Source of the DNA: Flavobacterium selenitireducens
Lineage (GTDB): Bacteria; Bacteroidota; Bacteroidia; Flavobacteriales; Flavobacteriaceae
Reading direction: 5' to 3'
NCBI RefSeq assembly: GCF_014748335.1
Contig: NZ_JAAVIY010000002.1
Location: forward strand, 98,840 to 162,839
Length of the DNA: 64,000 bases
In this document: positions 44,555-52,806 of the stretch, one piece after another
Numbering within the stretch: the stretch's first letter is position 1
Layout of the letters: each line of letters starts with the position of its first letter
Made by a program: the position numbers and the translations under genes
Notes under the pieces: generated by a model
What the model saw: the letters and a program-made list of their open reading frames with translations, nothing else
The model's database searches: none
What the model was told of the DNA's origin: nothing

Positions 44555-45103
44555 TCAAGATTGCGTGGCTTGCGCCTGCTGAATGTGGCGTTCGATGTGG
44601 TGCACCATAAACCGCAATATGTCTCCTAGTCGAAGCCGGATTAAACGCGACAGCGAGGTTTTGACGTGTACTTTTGACAAGTCCACCGTTGCCGATTTTT
44701 CGATCAGAAGCCTGAGCGCGTGGAGTTGTTCAAAGAAAACGAGCAGCGTTCTTTCGTCGAGCCGGCTATGTATCGGATTCATTTCTTTCGCCGTTCGCAT
44801 CTTTTTTTTCTTGACGGGTTCCGGCTTGATCAAGTTGACCAGGTAATTTCCGAGAATGCCGCTTTCGAAAACGCCATTTGCGACATGAGGCGTCTGAGAT
44901 GAAAGCTGCTTTTCGATTTCGGGAAGATAAAAATGTCCGTAGCGGTTCAAATGCTCGATGCATTCCAAAAGGCTCCAGCTGTCGGCCGATTTTCTCGCGT
45001 TGAGTTCAGTCGGGTTAAGTTCCCTGAACGTCTCCGCGATTTTGGAAACTTTATCGATACGCCCGATAAGATCGTCGATTAGTGATGATGATTGGATTTT
45101 CAT
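44555..45103 (-). CDS. DinB-family protein
   Basis: This 182-residue protein has a four-helix DinB/YfiT-like bundle. Metal-ligand histidines are visible in SLLECIEHLNRYGHFY and near the end in FMVHHIERHIQQA, the usual three-His pattern. Such proteins are putative metal-dependent thiol transferases or hydrolases. It lies 58 bases downstream of the Crp-type regulator on the same strand and is probably controlled with it. The ATG is placed at 45103, before MKIQSSSLIDDLIG. Confidence 0.85.
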   Translation of the reverse strand: MKIQSSSLIDDLIGRIDKVSKIAETFRELNPTELNARKSADSWSLLECIEHLNRYGHFYLPEIEKQLSSQTPHVANGVFESGILGNYLVNLIKPEPVKKKKMRTAKEMNPIHSRLDERTLLVFFEQLHALRLLIEKSATVDLSKVHVKTSLSRLIRLRLGDILRFMVHHIERHIQQAQATQS

Positions 45104-45161
45104 TGATTGATTGTTACGGGACAAAGTTGCGACATCAATCGGCAATAAACCTTGATCAGGA

Positions 45162-45701
45162 TCAAGAATTCCGGATGCGACTCAACGTTTCAGGCGTCAT
45201 CCGAAAATACGACGCGATATATTTGAGCGGAATTTCCCGGAAAAGGCCCGGACTTCGCTTCAATACGCGGTTCATTCGCTCGACAGGGGAGGCAGTCAGC
45301 AAATCGACTTCGCGTTCCATCAATTCGGTGAGCATATCTTCGAGCAGGCCAATATACCCTTTCGCAGAATCGGCATCCTGGTAAATAAATTGCTCCAATT
45401 GCGCTTTCGTGACGCGCTTCAAAACCGTTTTTCGGATAGATTCGAGTGAAAATTCCGACGGTGTTTGATTGAGATACGACGACAGCGAAACGATCATTTG
45501 CCCTTTATAACCCAGTCGTATGGTTTGGTCGTCCTTATCGGACAATAGGGAAAGCCGCACCGCACCCGATTCTATGAAGTAAACGTGCTGCTCGGTTTCC
45601 CCTGCGTTGAGAATGGTTTCGCCTTTCCCATACGTTTTTTGTTCACCGATGGCTGCAATGGCCACGACCAATTTCTGATTAAAATCCTGCTTTTCGATCA
45701 T
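45162..45701 (-). CDS. Crp/Fnr-family transcriptional regulator
   Basis: This 179-residue protein has a cyclic-nucleotide-binding-like domain (about 15-125) with GETILNAGETEQHVYFIESGAVRL, and a short C-terminal helix-turn-helix ending PLKYIASYFRMTPETLSRIR. The compact HTH is normal for Bacteroidota members. The effector is unknown; no cysteines for an Fe-S cluster are present. It is the first gene before the dinB-like gene. Confidence 0.88.
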   Translation of the reverse strand: MIEKQDFNQKLVVAIAAIGEQKTYGKGETILNAGETEQHVYFIESGAVRLSLLSDKDDQTIRLGYKGQMIVSLSSYLNQTPSEFSLESIRKTVLKRVTKAQLEQFIYQDADSAKGYIGLLEDMLTELMEREVDLLTASPVERMNRVLKRSPGLFREIPLKYIASYFRMTPETLSRIRNS

Positions 45702-45755
45702 ACCCGGCGTTTTGCCAAATATACGAAACGACCTGAACCGCCATTTTCAACAGCG

Positions 45756-46712
45756 TTATGGAACTGCCTGAAATTTCGCTTTTTGTATCGAGAACTTTTT
45801 TGACGGTACGGTCGTGCTATCGTTGAGCTCATCGAATTTCGCCTCTACGACCCAAACGTCGTTCTTGTTGGCCGTCGCCGTTGACGGATATTTGAACCGC
45901 TGCTCGAGCGTCGTGGCGCGCTTGACTTTCGCCGATGCCCAATTGTCGCTTGTGCCCAATTCGTGTATCTTGTTGACGCTGCCGTTCTGGACGAGCACCA
46001 ACGTATTTTTGTCGGTAAGCAGCAAGCCGTCCGCATTGATGAAGAATTGGTCGGTTTTGACCATTTGAACGTTGGCCGGATTGGCTACATCCACTTTGAA
46101 TACACAACCCTTGCCGCTGCTGGCCACCAAAAGGAAATTGCCAGCGTTCCAAACGATTCCGTTAAGCCCGACGCCGTTGGTCTTGAACTTTTCGCTTTTC
46201 GAAAAAAGGCTGGCTTTTCCGTCTGGCGTGACTTTGTAGATGACGTTCGAAAAACTGTCCGTGATGTAAGCATTGCCTTTGTTGTCAAGCGCAAGGTCGT
46301 TGGCGAAGTGCTTTCCGTCGAATAGTTTTGACAAGTCGACGTCCGATACTTTTTTGCCCGTCTTGAGGTCGATTGCGATCAGGCGTGCCATCTTGCGATA
46401 GGTGTCCGGCGATTTGAATTTGGAATAATTCGCATCCGAAACACAAGCGTACAAACGTTTTCCATCTGCCGAAATCTTAAGGCCGTAACTCGATTTGAGC
46501 GCGTTGTCTTTGAGCAATTCCGAGTATTTTCCGTCAGGCGATACCTTTCCGATCGTCCCAAACCGAGCCGAAGATACGTAATACGAATTGTTGGATGCGT
46601 GATAGGCGACGCCTTCGGGATAGGATTCCGGCGCTTCGAATTCAATAGTGTCGTTGGGCGCCGATGTCATTCCGAAAAGCGAAACCAAAGCGGCAAAAAG
46701 TAGATATTTCAT
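45756..46712 (-). CDS. Secreted SMP-30/gluconolactonase-like beta-propeller protein
   Basis: This 318-residue protein has a signal peptide (ATG at 46712). Repeated propeller blades are visible: SYPEGVAYHASNNSYYVSS, GLKISADGKRLYACVSD, NDLALDNKGNAYITDSF and GLNGIVWNAGNFLLVAS. The order fits SMP-30/strictosidine-synthase-like proteins. The substrate, possibly a sugar lactone, is inferred from its upstream neighbour, a PQQ-type sugar dehydrogenase whose stop is four bases away. Confidence 0.83.
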   Translation of the reverse strand: MKYLLFAALVSLFGMTSAPNDTIEFEAPESYPEGVAYHASNNSYYVSSARFGTIGKVSPDGKYSELLKDNALKSSYGLKISADGKRLYACVSDANYSKFKSPDTYRKMARLIAIDLKTGKKVSDVDLSKLFDGKHFANDLALDNKGNAYITDSFSNVIYKVTPDGKASLFSKSEKFKTNGVGLNGIVWNAGNFLLVASSGKGCVFKVDVANPANVQMVKTDQFFINADGLLLTDKNTLVLVQNGSVNKIHELGTSDNWASAKVKRATTLEQRFKYPSTATANKNDVWVVEAKFDELNDSTTVPSKKFSIQKAKFQAVP

Positions 46713-46716
46713 GACG

Positions 46717-47880
46717 TTATTTTTTAGGTTGGATACGGTAAATGACTCCATTCGAGTCGTCAGAAACAAAGACTGTCCCGTTGGCTGTGATAACCAAACC
46801 GGTCGGTCGCCCGAATTGTTGGTTCGCAGCTTTGAGGTAAAATCCGCTCAGGAAATCCTCAGATGAAACCGGTTGCCCATCCTTGAACTTGATGCGCTCG
46901 ACCTTGAAACCGTCCGGTTCACTGCGGTTCCACGACCCGTGCCAGCATACGAGGCCGTCTCCGTTAAAGCCACCCGAGGTGAAAAACTGGAACGCAATAG
47001 GAGCCGCATGTGCAGGAAATTCCATGACCGAAGGCTGACTGGCCGCGACGACCTCTTCTTTGGTCGTTCCGCCCGGGTCTTCGCGCGTCTTGTCGATTTC
47101 GCGTTTGCCATATCCGAAAGGGAAACCGTAATCGGCTCCATTTACCAATTTGTTGAGTTCTTCGGGCGGCCAATTGTCGCCTTTGTAATCGCTTCCGTTG
47201 TCGAGGCCCCAAAGTTCGCCCGTTTTCGGATGCCAGTCGATCCCGATCGTATTGCGCAACCCCGATGCGTAAATCCCGCGTTGCCACGTTTTAGGATCGA
47301 CCCACAATACCGTCGCGGTTTCTTTGTCTCCAACGCAGTCGTTGCAAACGCTCCCGACGGTGAGGTACAACATGCCGTCAGGCCCGAAATCCATCGTGCG
47401 GTTCGAGTGCTGTCCGCCACTTGGCAAATCGTTGATCAGGGTTTGCTTGGACTCCATATCGGCAGTGCCGTCGGCCAACAACTTGTAGCGTCTCAGCTCG
47501 TTGTTGTTAAGCAGGAACAGCCAGCCGTCCTTCATTGTGATGCCGTGTACGCCCTTGAAATCTGAAACTGCAGTAGTCAGGTTCGCGAAAGTGCCGTCAG
47601 GCTTTGGTTCAGACAGCATGAGAACATCGCCTGCGTCCCGTCTCGTGATGTAAAGCCGGTCGTTAGGCGCGGCGTACAACATGCGTGGCTTTCCAAGCCC
47701 CGATGCGGTGGCGATAACCTCATATCCCGCAGGGGCTTTGAGCTGGCTAACCAACTCGGGCTTGAACGGCATGGGTTGCGCGTATTTTGTGGTGATAGTC
47801 GCGTTGACGACTTCCTTGGGCGGAATCCCTTTTTGCGCCGCTACAGAAACGCAAGCAATCAATAGTAAAAGATATTTCAT
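46717..47880 (-). CDS. PQQ-dependent sugar (sorbosone-type) dehydrogenase
   Basis: This 387-residue secreted beta-propeller enzyme has a signal peptide (ATG at 47880). GVHGITMKDGWLFLLNNNELRR, SGGQHSNRTMDFGPDGMLYLTVGS and ENFGxLDNGSDYKGD-type segments (here ELWGLDNGSDYKGDNWPPE) match soluble sorbosone/aldose dehydrogenases. These oxidise sugars in the periplasm using PQQ. No pqq synthesis genes are in the window. The downstream SMP-30-like protein could hydrolyse the lactone formed; that pairing is inference from adjacency. Confidence 0.86.
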   Translation of the reverse strand: MKYLLLLIACVSVAAQKGIPPKEVVNATITTKYAQPMPFKPELVSQLKAPAGYEVIATASGLGKPRMLYAAPNDRLYITRRDAGDVLMLSEPKPDGTFANLTTAVSDFKGVHGITMKDGWLFLLNNNELRRYKLLADGTADMESKQTLINDLPSGGQHSNRTMDFGPDGMLYLTVGSVCNDCVGDKETATVLWVDPKTWQRGIYASGLRNTIGIDWHPKTGELWGLDNGSDYKGDNWPPEELNKLVNGADYGFPFGYGKREIDKTREDPGGTTKEEVVAASQPSVMEFPAHAAPIAFQFFTSGGFNGDGLVCWHGSWNRSEPDGFKVERIKFKDGQPVSSEDFLSGFYLKAANQQFGRPTGLVITANGTVFVSDDSNGVIYRIQPKK

Positions 47881-48054
47881 GTTGTCGATTTTAGAAGTTT
47901 TAAAGTAGCACCGCAAGCATGAATTGACATTACATTATTTGCCGCGAATGTGATACCCTTGTTTATGATGAATTCAATTCGTCCTGTTATCGCCAAAGTG
48001 CTATGCAGACCGGAAAACGGGTGGTAAATTTGCGCTTCCTTTTTAAGCACTGAA

Positions 48055-49209
48055 ATGAAAAAAGAACTCGTTCCGCTAATGCTCGGCGGACTTACCATAG
48101 GTATTACGGAATTCGTCCTCATGGGATTGCTGCCCGATATTGCGCGCGATCTCGAGGTTTCGATCCCAGAAGCCGGACACTTGATAGCAACGTATGCGCT
48201 CGGCGTGGTCATTGGAGCCCCCGCCTTGGTTATCCTCGGGCGCAATTTTGCTCCGAAGAAGATGCTGTTGTGGCTCGCTTTTGCGCTCGCTCTCCTCAAC
48301 GGATTGTCGATCATCGCACCCAATTACGAATTTTTGCTGCTCACGCGATTGCTGTCGGGATTGCCTCACGGTGCGTTTTTTGGCGTCGGTGCGGTTGTCG
48401 CAAGTAGATTGGCCGACAAAGGCAAGGAAGCGCAAGCGGTTTCCATCATGTTCGCCGGACTGACGTTGGCCAACGTGATCGGCGTTCCTATTGGGACTTA
48501 TATCGGTCATCACCTGAATTGGCGTTACACGTTCGCGATCATCGCCGTCATCGGATTTCTCACGCTGCTTTCGATGTATTTCCTGATGCCGAATCTCGAA
48601 AAGCAGCAATCCGAAGGCATCCGAACCCAGATAAAATTCTTCGGCAAAATCGAAGCCTGGCTGATCATTTTGATTACGGCCGTTGGATTCGGCGGACTGT
48701 TTTGCTGGATCAGCTATATTGCGCCTTTGCTCACGAAAGTTTCGCTTTTTTCTGAAGATTCGGTTCCTTACATCATGATGCTTGCCGGTCTGGGCATGCT
48801 CGTCGGGAACGTGATCGGAGGCAAGCTCGCCGACAAATTCTCGCCTGCCAAAGCGGTATTGACGCTACAGATCGTTATGGCGGCCGTTCTCGTATCGGTA
48901 TTTTTGTTCTCGGAAAACCAATATGCCACGCTTGTCCTGGTCTTCCTTACCGGATGCACGGCGTTTGCGATGGCCGCCCCGATCCAAATGCTGATGATCC
49001 AAACCGCAAAAGGTGCCGAAATGCTGGCCTCGGCGGCGATCCAGGCGAGCTTCAACATTGGCAACGCACTCGGCGCCTTCCTCGGCGGACTCCCTATTGT
49101 GTTCGGCTACGGGTTTGCCAGCCCGAATTTAGTAGGAGTTGTGATGAGTTTGTTGGGAGCGGTTGTGGTGTTGGTGTTCCTGGCAAGGCGTAACGTCAGG
49201 CTTGTGTGA
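48055..49209 (+). CDS. MFS transporter of the DHA1/AraJ type
   Basis: This 384-residue inner-membrane protein has about twelve helices. The start GGLTIGITEFVLMGLLPDIARDL is the classic sugar-efflux/AraJ-type N-terminus, and GLPHGAFFGVGAVVA is the helix 4-5 motif. These exporters move sugars, arabinose-like compounds or drugs out of the cell. It is divergent from the sugar dehydrogenase operon; a -7 box TAAATTTG is at 48025-48032 without a clear -33. Confidence 0.9.
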   Translation: MKKELVPLMLGGLTIGITEFVLMGLLPDIARDLEVSIPEAGHLIATYALGVVIGAPALVILGRNFAPKKMLLWLAFALALLNGLSIIAPNYEFLLLTRLLSGLPHGAFFGVGAVVASRLADKGKEAQAVSIMFAGLTLANVIGVPIGTYIGHHLNWRYTFAIIAVIGFLTLLSMYFLMPNLEKQQSEGIRTQIKFFGKIEAWLIILITAVGFGGLFCWISYIAPLLTKVSLFSEDSVPYIMMLAGLGMLVGNVIGGKLADKFSPAKAVLTLQIVMAAVLVSVFLFSENQYATLVLVFLTGCTAFAMAAPIQMLMIQTAKGAEMLASAAIQASFNIGNALGAFLGGLPIVFGYGFASPNLVGVVMSLLGAVVVLVFLARRNVRLV

Positions 49210-49488
49210 TGCATCAGCATTTTCGTTCCTGCACAGAAAAACGGGAAGGTCGGAATGGTTTTATTGACGAAAGATATTCGACAAAATGGTCAAGGGGCAA
49301 AAATGTTATTGCAAAATTATCCTTACAAAAAAAATTGCAACAACACTGTAACCTTTTTTGTGGAATTCAAAAATTGGTTACAACATCCTGTGACCAAAGT
49401 GCCGCGTTGATAAAAACGGCACAAGTGGTTCGAACGATTTCAAACCGATATAGCGGTAAAGGCGGCAATTGTACTCGGGCATAAAGAA

Positions 49489-49506
49489 ACCCTCGCGTGA
49501 GGGTTG
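49489..49506 (-). terminator. Terminator of a truncated minus-strand gene
   Basis: Stem AACCCTC/GAGGGTT with a four-base loop, followed on the minus strand by TTCTTT. It lies directly after the stop codon of the fragment at 49507-49578. Confidence 0.6.
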
Positions 49507-49578
49507 TTATCTGGACTTGTACAGGTTTTCGTATAACGTGGCTTTGTCGCGCTCGGCTTGAATACTCTTGTTTGTATT
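49507..49578 (-). pseudogene. Truncated C-terminal fragment resembling an XRE-regulator tail
   Basis: Only 23 codons remain before an upstream stop. The residues IQAERDKATLYENLYKSR resemble the coiled C-termini of small Bacteroidota XRE regulators (compare LLQAEKDKFDYFEKLINKK encoded at 49.9 kb). A hairpin terminator follows the stop. Inferred to be the leftover of a gene cut by island insertion or deletion; chance similarity cannot be excluded. Confidence 0.4.
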
Positions 49579-49634
49579 TTACAAAATTTGCTAATAGGCA
49601 AATTGAGTATATTTACGAAGCAAACATTTACATT

Positions 49635-50000
49635 ATGGAAACTCCTTCAAAACCTCACATCGGCCGAAAAATATCGCGTATTCGTGAACTGCGCGGAATG
49701 AAGCAGGAAGCGTTGGCCCAGGTATTGGGCGTGAGCCAGCAGACTGTCAGCAATTTTGAGAACAGTGAAGAAGTCGAAGAAAGCAGGCTAGGGGAAATCG
49801 CCTCCGCGCTCGGGGTTACACTCGAAGGGTTGAAACACTTTACCGAAGAATCCGTATTTAACAAGATCAATAACTTTCACGATAATGCTATCTAAAACAA
49901 TTTCAATCCCATAGAAAAGGTGATTGAATTGTATGAGCGGTTGTTGCAGGCTGAAAAAGATAAATTCGATTATTTTGAGAAACTGATTAACAAAAAGTAA
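49635..50000 (+). pseudogene. XRE-family regulator interrupted by an in-frame stop
   Basis: The ATG at 49635 gives an 86-residue product with a clear HTH domain, IGRKISRIRELRGMKQEAL and LGVSQQTVSNFENSE, ending NNFHDNAI at the TAA 49893-49895. The same frame continues for 34 more codons with NPIEKVIELYERLLQAEKD and FDYFEKLINKK to a second TAA at 49998-50000. This is the helical tail normally present in the family. The gene therefore seems to have a nonsense mutation; the short form might still bind DNA. A palindrome at 49586-49603 lies upstream. Confidence 0.75.
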
Positions 50001-50468
50001 TCAGGGTTCGGCCGCTATTGACATCTCATTGTCGTCATCAATCCGGTATTTTCTGGTTCGAATTTCAATAATCGTAGACTCGATTTTGTCAATGACAGAA
50101 TCGAGATTTTTTTTGATCTCGGTTGACCAGAAGCGAAGGACTGTCCAGCCGTTCGCAGTTAGGAATGCGTTGACTTCTTTGTCGCGTTCGATGTTGCGGG
50201 CTATTTTCTTTTGCCAGAAGTTGGCGTTGTTGACGGGTTTCTTTTTGGTTTCGAAGTCTTTGCCGTGAAAAAATTCGGAATCAACGAAGATGGCGAGTTT
50301 GTATTTGGCGAAGGTGAGGTCGGGTTTGCCGAAAATTTTTGGGTTATTTTTGCGGTAGCGGTGGCCGCGGTGGTAGAGGGTTTTCATTAGCAATTGTTCC
50401 TCTTTACTACCTGAGGATTTCACGGCTTGCATATTTAATGATCGTTGGTGAGAGGTTTTTTGATCCAT
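50001..50468 (-). CDS. vsr: Very short patch repair endonuclease (Vsr)
   Basis: This 155-residue nuclease nicks DNA beside T:G mismatches that arise by deamination of 5-methylcytosine. The start QRSLNMQAVKSSGSKEEQLL, HRYRKN, GKPDLTF (Asp50, metal ligand) and FVDSEFFHG (His68) match the Vsr fold and active site. It is encoded next to a C5 methyltransferase, as is usual. Its stop abuts the second stop of the broken XRE gene; its start is 80 bases from the divergent controller gene. Confidence 0.92.
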   Translation of the reverse strand: MDQKTSHQRSLNMQAVKSSGSKEEQLLMKTLYHRGHRYRKNNPKIFGKPDLTFAKYKLAIFVDSEFFHGKDFETKKKPVNNANFWQKKIARNIERDKEVNAFLTANGWTVLRFWSTEIKKNLDSVIDKIESTIIEIRTRKYRIDDDNEMSIAAEP

Positions 50469-50498
50469 AAAAGGAGTGTATAAGCAATAACTTTGGAT

Positions 50499-50529
50499 GT
50501 AGACAATCGTCCGTTGTACAAATGTCTAC
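50499..50529. promoter_or_regulatory. Candidate controller operator between vsr and the XRE gene
   Basis: Inverted repeat GTAGACA (50499-50505) and TGTCTAC (50523-50529) with a 17-base spacer that itself contains TTGTACAA. It lies in the divergent promoter region and resembles C-protein boxes in layout. Confidence 0.5.
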
Positions 50530-50547
50530 TTTAATCAAAATTTGGTC

Positions 50548-50751
50548 ATGGACGTAAAAGCTAAGTTCGGTGAAAAAATCAAGGAACTTCGGTTAAAAAA
50601 AGGATTGTCTCAAGAACAGCTAGCGCTGATAGCAGAAGTCGATCGCACATATATTCCAGATATAGAAAAAGGGAGACGAAATGTTTCTTTAGTAGTTATT
50701 TATAAGCTTGCGCAAGCTTTGCAAGTTAACATTAAAGACTTTTTTGATTGA
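50548..50751 (+). CDS. XRE-family regulator, probable R-M controller (C) protein
   Basis: This is a compact 67-residue HTH protein, FGEKIKELRLKKGLSQEQLALIAEVDRTYIPDIEKGRRNVSLVVIYKLAQAL in outline, the size and form of restriction-modification controller proteins. The ATG at 50548 was chosen; a TTG two codons upstream is possible. Its TGA overlaps the TTG start of the endonuclease gene, as expected when a C protein times endonuclease expression. An inverted repeat just upstream (50499-50529) may be its own operator. Confidence 0.85.
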   Translation: MDVKAKFGEKIKELRLKKGLSQEQLALIAEVDRTYIPDIEKGRRNVSLVVIYKLAQALQVNIKDFFD

Positions 50752-51401
50752 GCGCAAAGAAAATTTTACTAGATCATTTTTTAGAAAATGTTGGTGTGAC
50801 TATCGGCCGAGAGGAACTAACTAACCTTACGCAAGTTCTAGAATGGCAACGAGTTATCAGAAATTTACGCCAAGAGGGTTGGGATATTCAGTCTCTTCGT
50901 GAAGGCTATGTTCTTCATTCGGACGTAAAAAGGGAAACTGTTATTAGGCGTGTGGCAATAAGCAATAAGCTAAGATATAGTGTATTGCAAAGGGATAATT
51001 CCAAGTGTCGAAGATGTGGAAAAACTGTCGAGGACGGCGTAAAACTAGAGGTAGATCACAAGTTACCTGTAGACTGGGGAGGCTCTAACGATATTGACAA
51101 CCTTTGGACACTATGTCACGAATGTAATGGAGGAAAAAAGCACTTTTTTTCTGACTTAGATCAGGACGTTATGAAAGAAGTTATGAAGGAAAGCAGCGGT
51201 TACAAGAAGATAAAAAAATATTTCCAGCTATTGCCAAATACAATGGTGGAGCCAATTCATCTTGACATTGTCAGTGGCATACGGGACTGGGAAAGGACAT
51301 TGAGACTTATTAGGGGAAAAGAAAAAATGAATATAGTCTGGTTTTATAGTACAAAAGAATTTCCCTCTGGTGGTTATAAATATATTACGGAAGATCTTTA
51401 A
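50748..51401 (+). CDS. HNH restriction endonuclease (type II candidate)
   Basis: This 217-residue protein has a central zinc-stabilised HNH domain: CRRC (Cys87, Cys90), EVDHKLPVDWGG with Asp103-His104, DNLWTLCHECN with Cys123, Cys126 and Asn127. An N-terminal helical part (1-70) and C-terminal part (140-217) may provide DNA recognition. The TTG at 50748 overlaps the controller stop; no ATG is available at the conserved start. Tail-to-tail overlap of 17 bases with the C5 methyltransferase supports a cognate pair. The recognition sequence is unknown. Confidence 0.85.
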   Translation: MSAKKILLDHFLENVGVTIGREELTNLTQVLEWQRVIRNLRQEGWDIQSLREGYVLHSDVKRETVIRRVAISNKLRYSVLQRDNSKCRRCGKTVEDGVKLEVDHKLPVDWGGSNDIDNLWTLCHECNGGKKHFFSDLDQDVMKEVMKESSGYKKIKKYFQLLPNTMVEPIHLDIVSGIRDWERTLRLIRGKEKMNIVWFYSTKEFPSGGYKYITEDL

Positions 51402-52650
51402 CAGTCCTCAACTGCTTTAGAATTGCATCTGCGGTTGCCTGGATTGCAGGCACCGCAACCGAATTCCCAAATTGCTTGTAAGCTGATGCATCTGCTACGG
51501 GAATTACAAAGTTGTCAGGAAAGCCCTGTAGCCTTGCCCATTCTCGCGGAGTCATTTTACGAATTCCCTCACGATTTACTTCTCCTTTAATTTTTGTTAC
51601 TGGCGTAAAATCTTCTAAGCGATTATCCAACACGAGATTTCTTTCTCTACCCATTCCACCAACAACAATGGCATTTGAGACTTCGTTATCCATAATTATC
51701 TCAAAGCCAAAGCCATTACCTTTATTGGCATGTCTTTCCTTATGAGCTCTTAGTGTTGAAAGGTATTGAGTTGACAAATAGTATTTTGACGAAACTACAT
51801 CCTTCTCCTTCACGTCATGAAATTGCGCTTTCTTTTCGACTGCTTTAGGATATTCAAAGTTTTCAATGCCGAGGTCTTTTCGAAAACCAACGATATAAAT
51901 CCGTTCACGATTTTGTGGCACTCCAAAATCTTTAGCATTGATAATTTGCGGTTCGGGGACAAAATAATTTAGGTCATTGCGCAGAACATTTAAGATTGTG
52001 GCAAGCGTTTTACCGCCGTTATGATTTTTCAAACCTTTAACATTTTCAAGAAATATTGCTTTTGGCTTATGTTTCTTTATAATTTCTGCAACATCGAAAA
52101 ACAAAGTTCCTCTGGTGTCCTCGAAACCTCCTCGCTTACCAGCAATTGAGAAAGCTTGACAAGGAAAGCCAGCACAGAGCACATCAAAATTTTGTGGGAT
52201 GAAATTTTTTGTTTCAGACTTGGTTATGTCGCCAAAAGGAACTTCTCCAAAGTTTGCTCTGTATGTTTTTTGAGCCTCCTTATCCCATTCGCTAGTGAAT
52301 ACACATTTACCCCCCAGATTTTGCAGAGCGATTCTGAATCCCCCGACGCCAGCAAACAAGTCAATAAATTTAAACTTATAATTGGCAGGTGTTGGGAAAG
52401 GAACATTTTCCACCTCGAATAATAGCTGTTGAATGGCATCATCATGAAGAATATTATAATCATACTCGTCATTGGCATACTGGACTAATTTTTTTAAAAT
52501 TATTTTAGCATCTTTTTCGAAATGTTTAGAAACACCATTTCTATAATTATGTAGATAATGAGTTAGAATTGCAGTGTCATTATGTTCAGCGATAAAAATT
52601 GATTTTTTTTTCGTGTTCTCTAACTGGGTAAAAGAAATAGCCGTGGTCAT
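51385..52650 (-). CDS. DNA (cytosine-5)-methyltransferase
   Basis: This 421-residue modification enzyme has the ten C5-MTase motifs largely visible: I FIDLFAGVGGFRIAL (95-109), IV GFPCQAFS with catalytic Cys164, VI ENVKGL (202-207), VIII NRERIYIVGF, and IX-X RKMTPREWARLQGFP and YKQFGNSVAVP. The recognition region between VIII and IX is about 90 residues, including GFGFEIIMDNEVSNAIVVGG. About 90 residues precede motif I. The ATG at 52650 is preferred to a TTG three codons earlier. Likely partner of the HNH endonuclease and reason for the nearby vsr. Confidence 0.93.
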   Translation of the reverse strand: MTTAISFTQLENTKKKSIFIAEHNDTAILTHYLHNYRNGVSKHFEKDAKIILKKLVQYANDEYDYNILHDDAIQQLLFEVENVPFPTPANYKFKFIDLFAGVGGFRIALQNLGGKCVFTSEWDKEAQKTYRANFGEVPFGDITKSETKNFIPQNFDVLCAGFPCQAFSIAGKRGGFEDTRGTLFFDVAEIIKKHKPKAIFLENVKGLKNHNGGKTLATILNVLRNDLNYFVPEPQIINAKDFGVPQNRERIYIVGFRKDLGIENFEYPKAVEKKAQFHDVKEKDVVSSKYYLSTQYLSTLRAHKERHANKGNGFGFEIIMDNEVSNAIVVGGMGRERNLVLDNRLEDFTPVTKIKGEVNREGIRKMTPREWARLQGFPDNFVIPVADASAYKQFGNSVAVPAIQATADAILKQLRTVKDLP

Positions 52651-52806
52651 TATTTTCAAGAATTATGGGGAAGAATGGAAAATGCTAAAATAGAACTTTT
52701 ACTCTTCAAGAAATTGTTGGGGCTTTTTAATTTATTAACGATCTAGTCAACTGAATAAATAATAATATTTGCGATTTATATTAAATGCTATGTAATACCT
52801 CATTTA

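Larger units (their letters stand above)
49210..49634. other. Intergenic region at the left island edge
   Basis: No intact gene is seen. It contains an inverted repeat TGTAACC/GGTTACA (49347-49353, 49376-49382), a minus-strand gene tail (49507-49578) with its terminator, and the palindrome ATTTGC-6-GCAAAT (49586-49603) that may be an operator for the XRE gene at 49635. Confidence 0.55.
49209..52806. other. Restriction-modification island
   Basis: This block holds a broken XRE gene, vsr, a controller-like XRE gene, an HNH endonuclease and a C5 methyltransferase. From about 50.4 kb on, the DNA is visibly AT-richer than its surroundings and codon use changes accordingly. The left edge carries an XRE-like gene tail with terminator; the right edge adjoins a truncated S41 protease. 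No integrase or clear attachment repeat is seen. Confidence 0.8.

Noticed and set aside
49425..49440. GGTTCGAAC resembling a tRNA T-arm
   Set aside because: No acceptor stem, anticodon arm or CCA end can be built around it.
49206..49484. 92-codon plus-strand frame after the MFS gene
   Set aside because: Low-complexity, Cys/Lys/Gln-rich, no start context or similarity that I recognise; considered chance.
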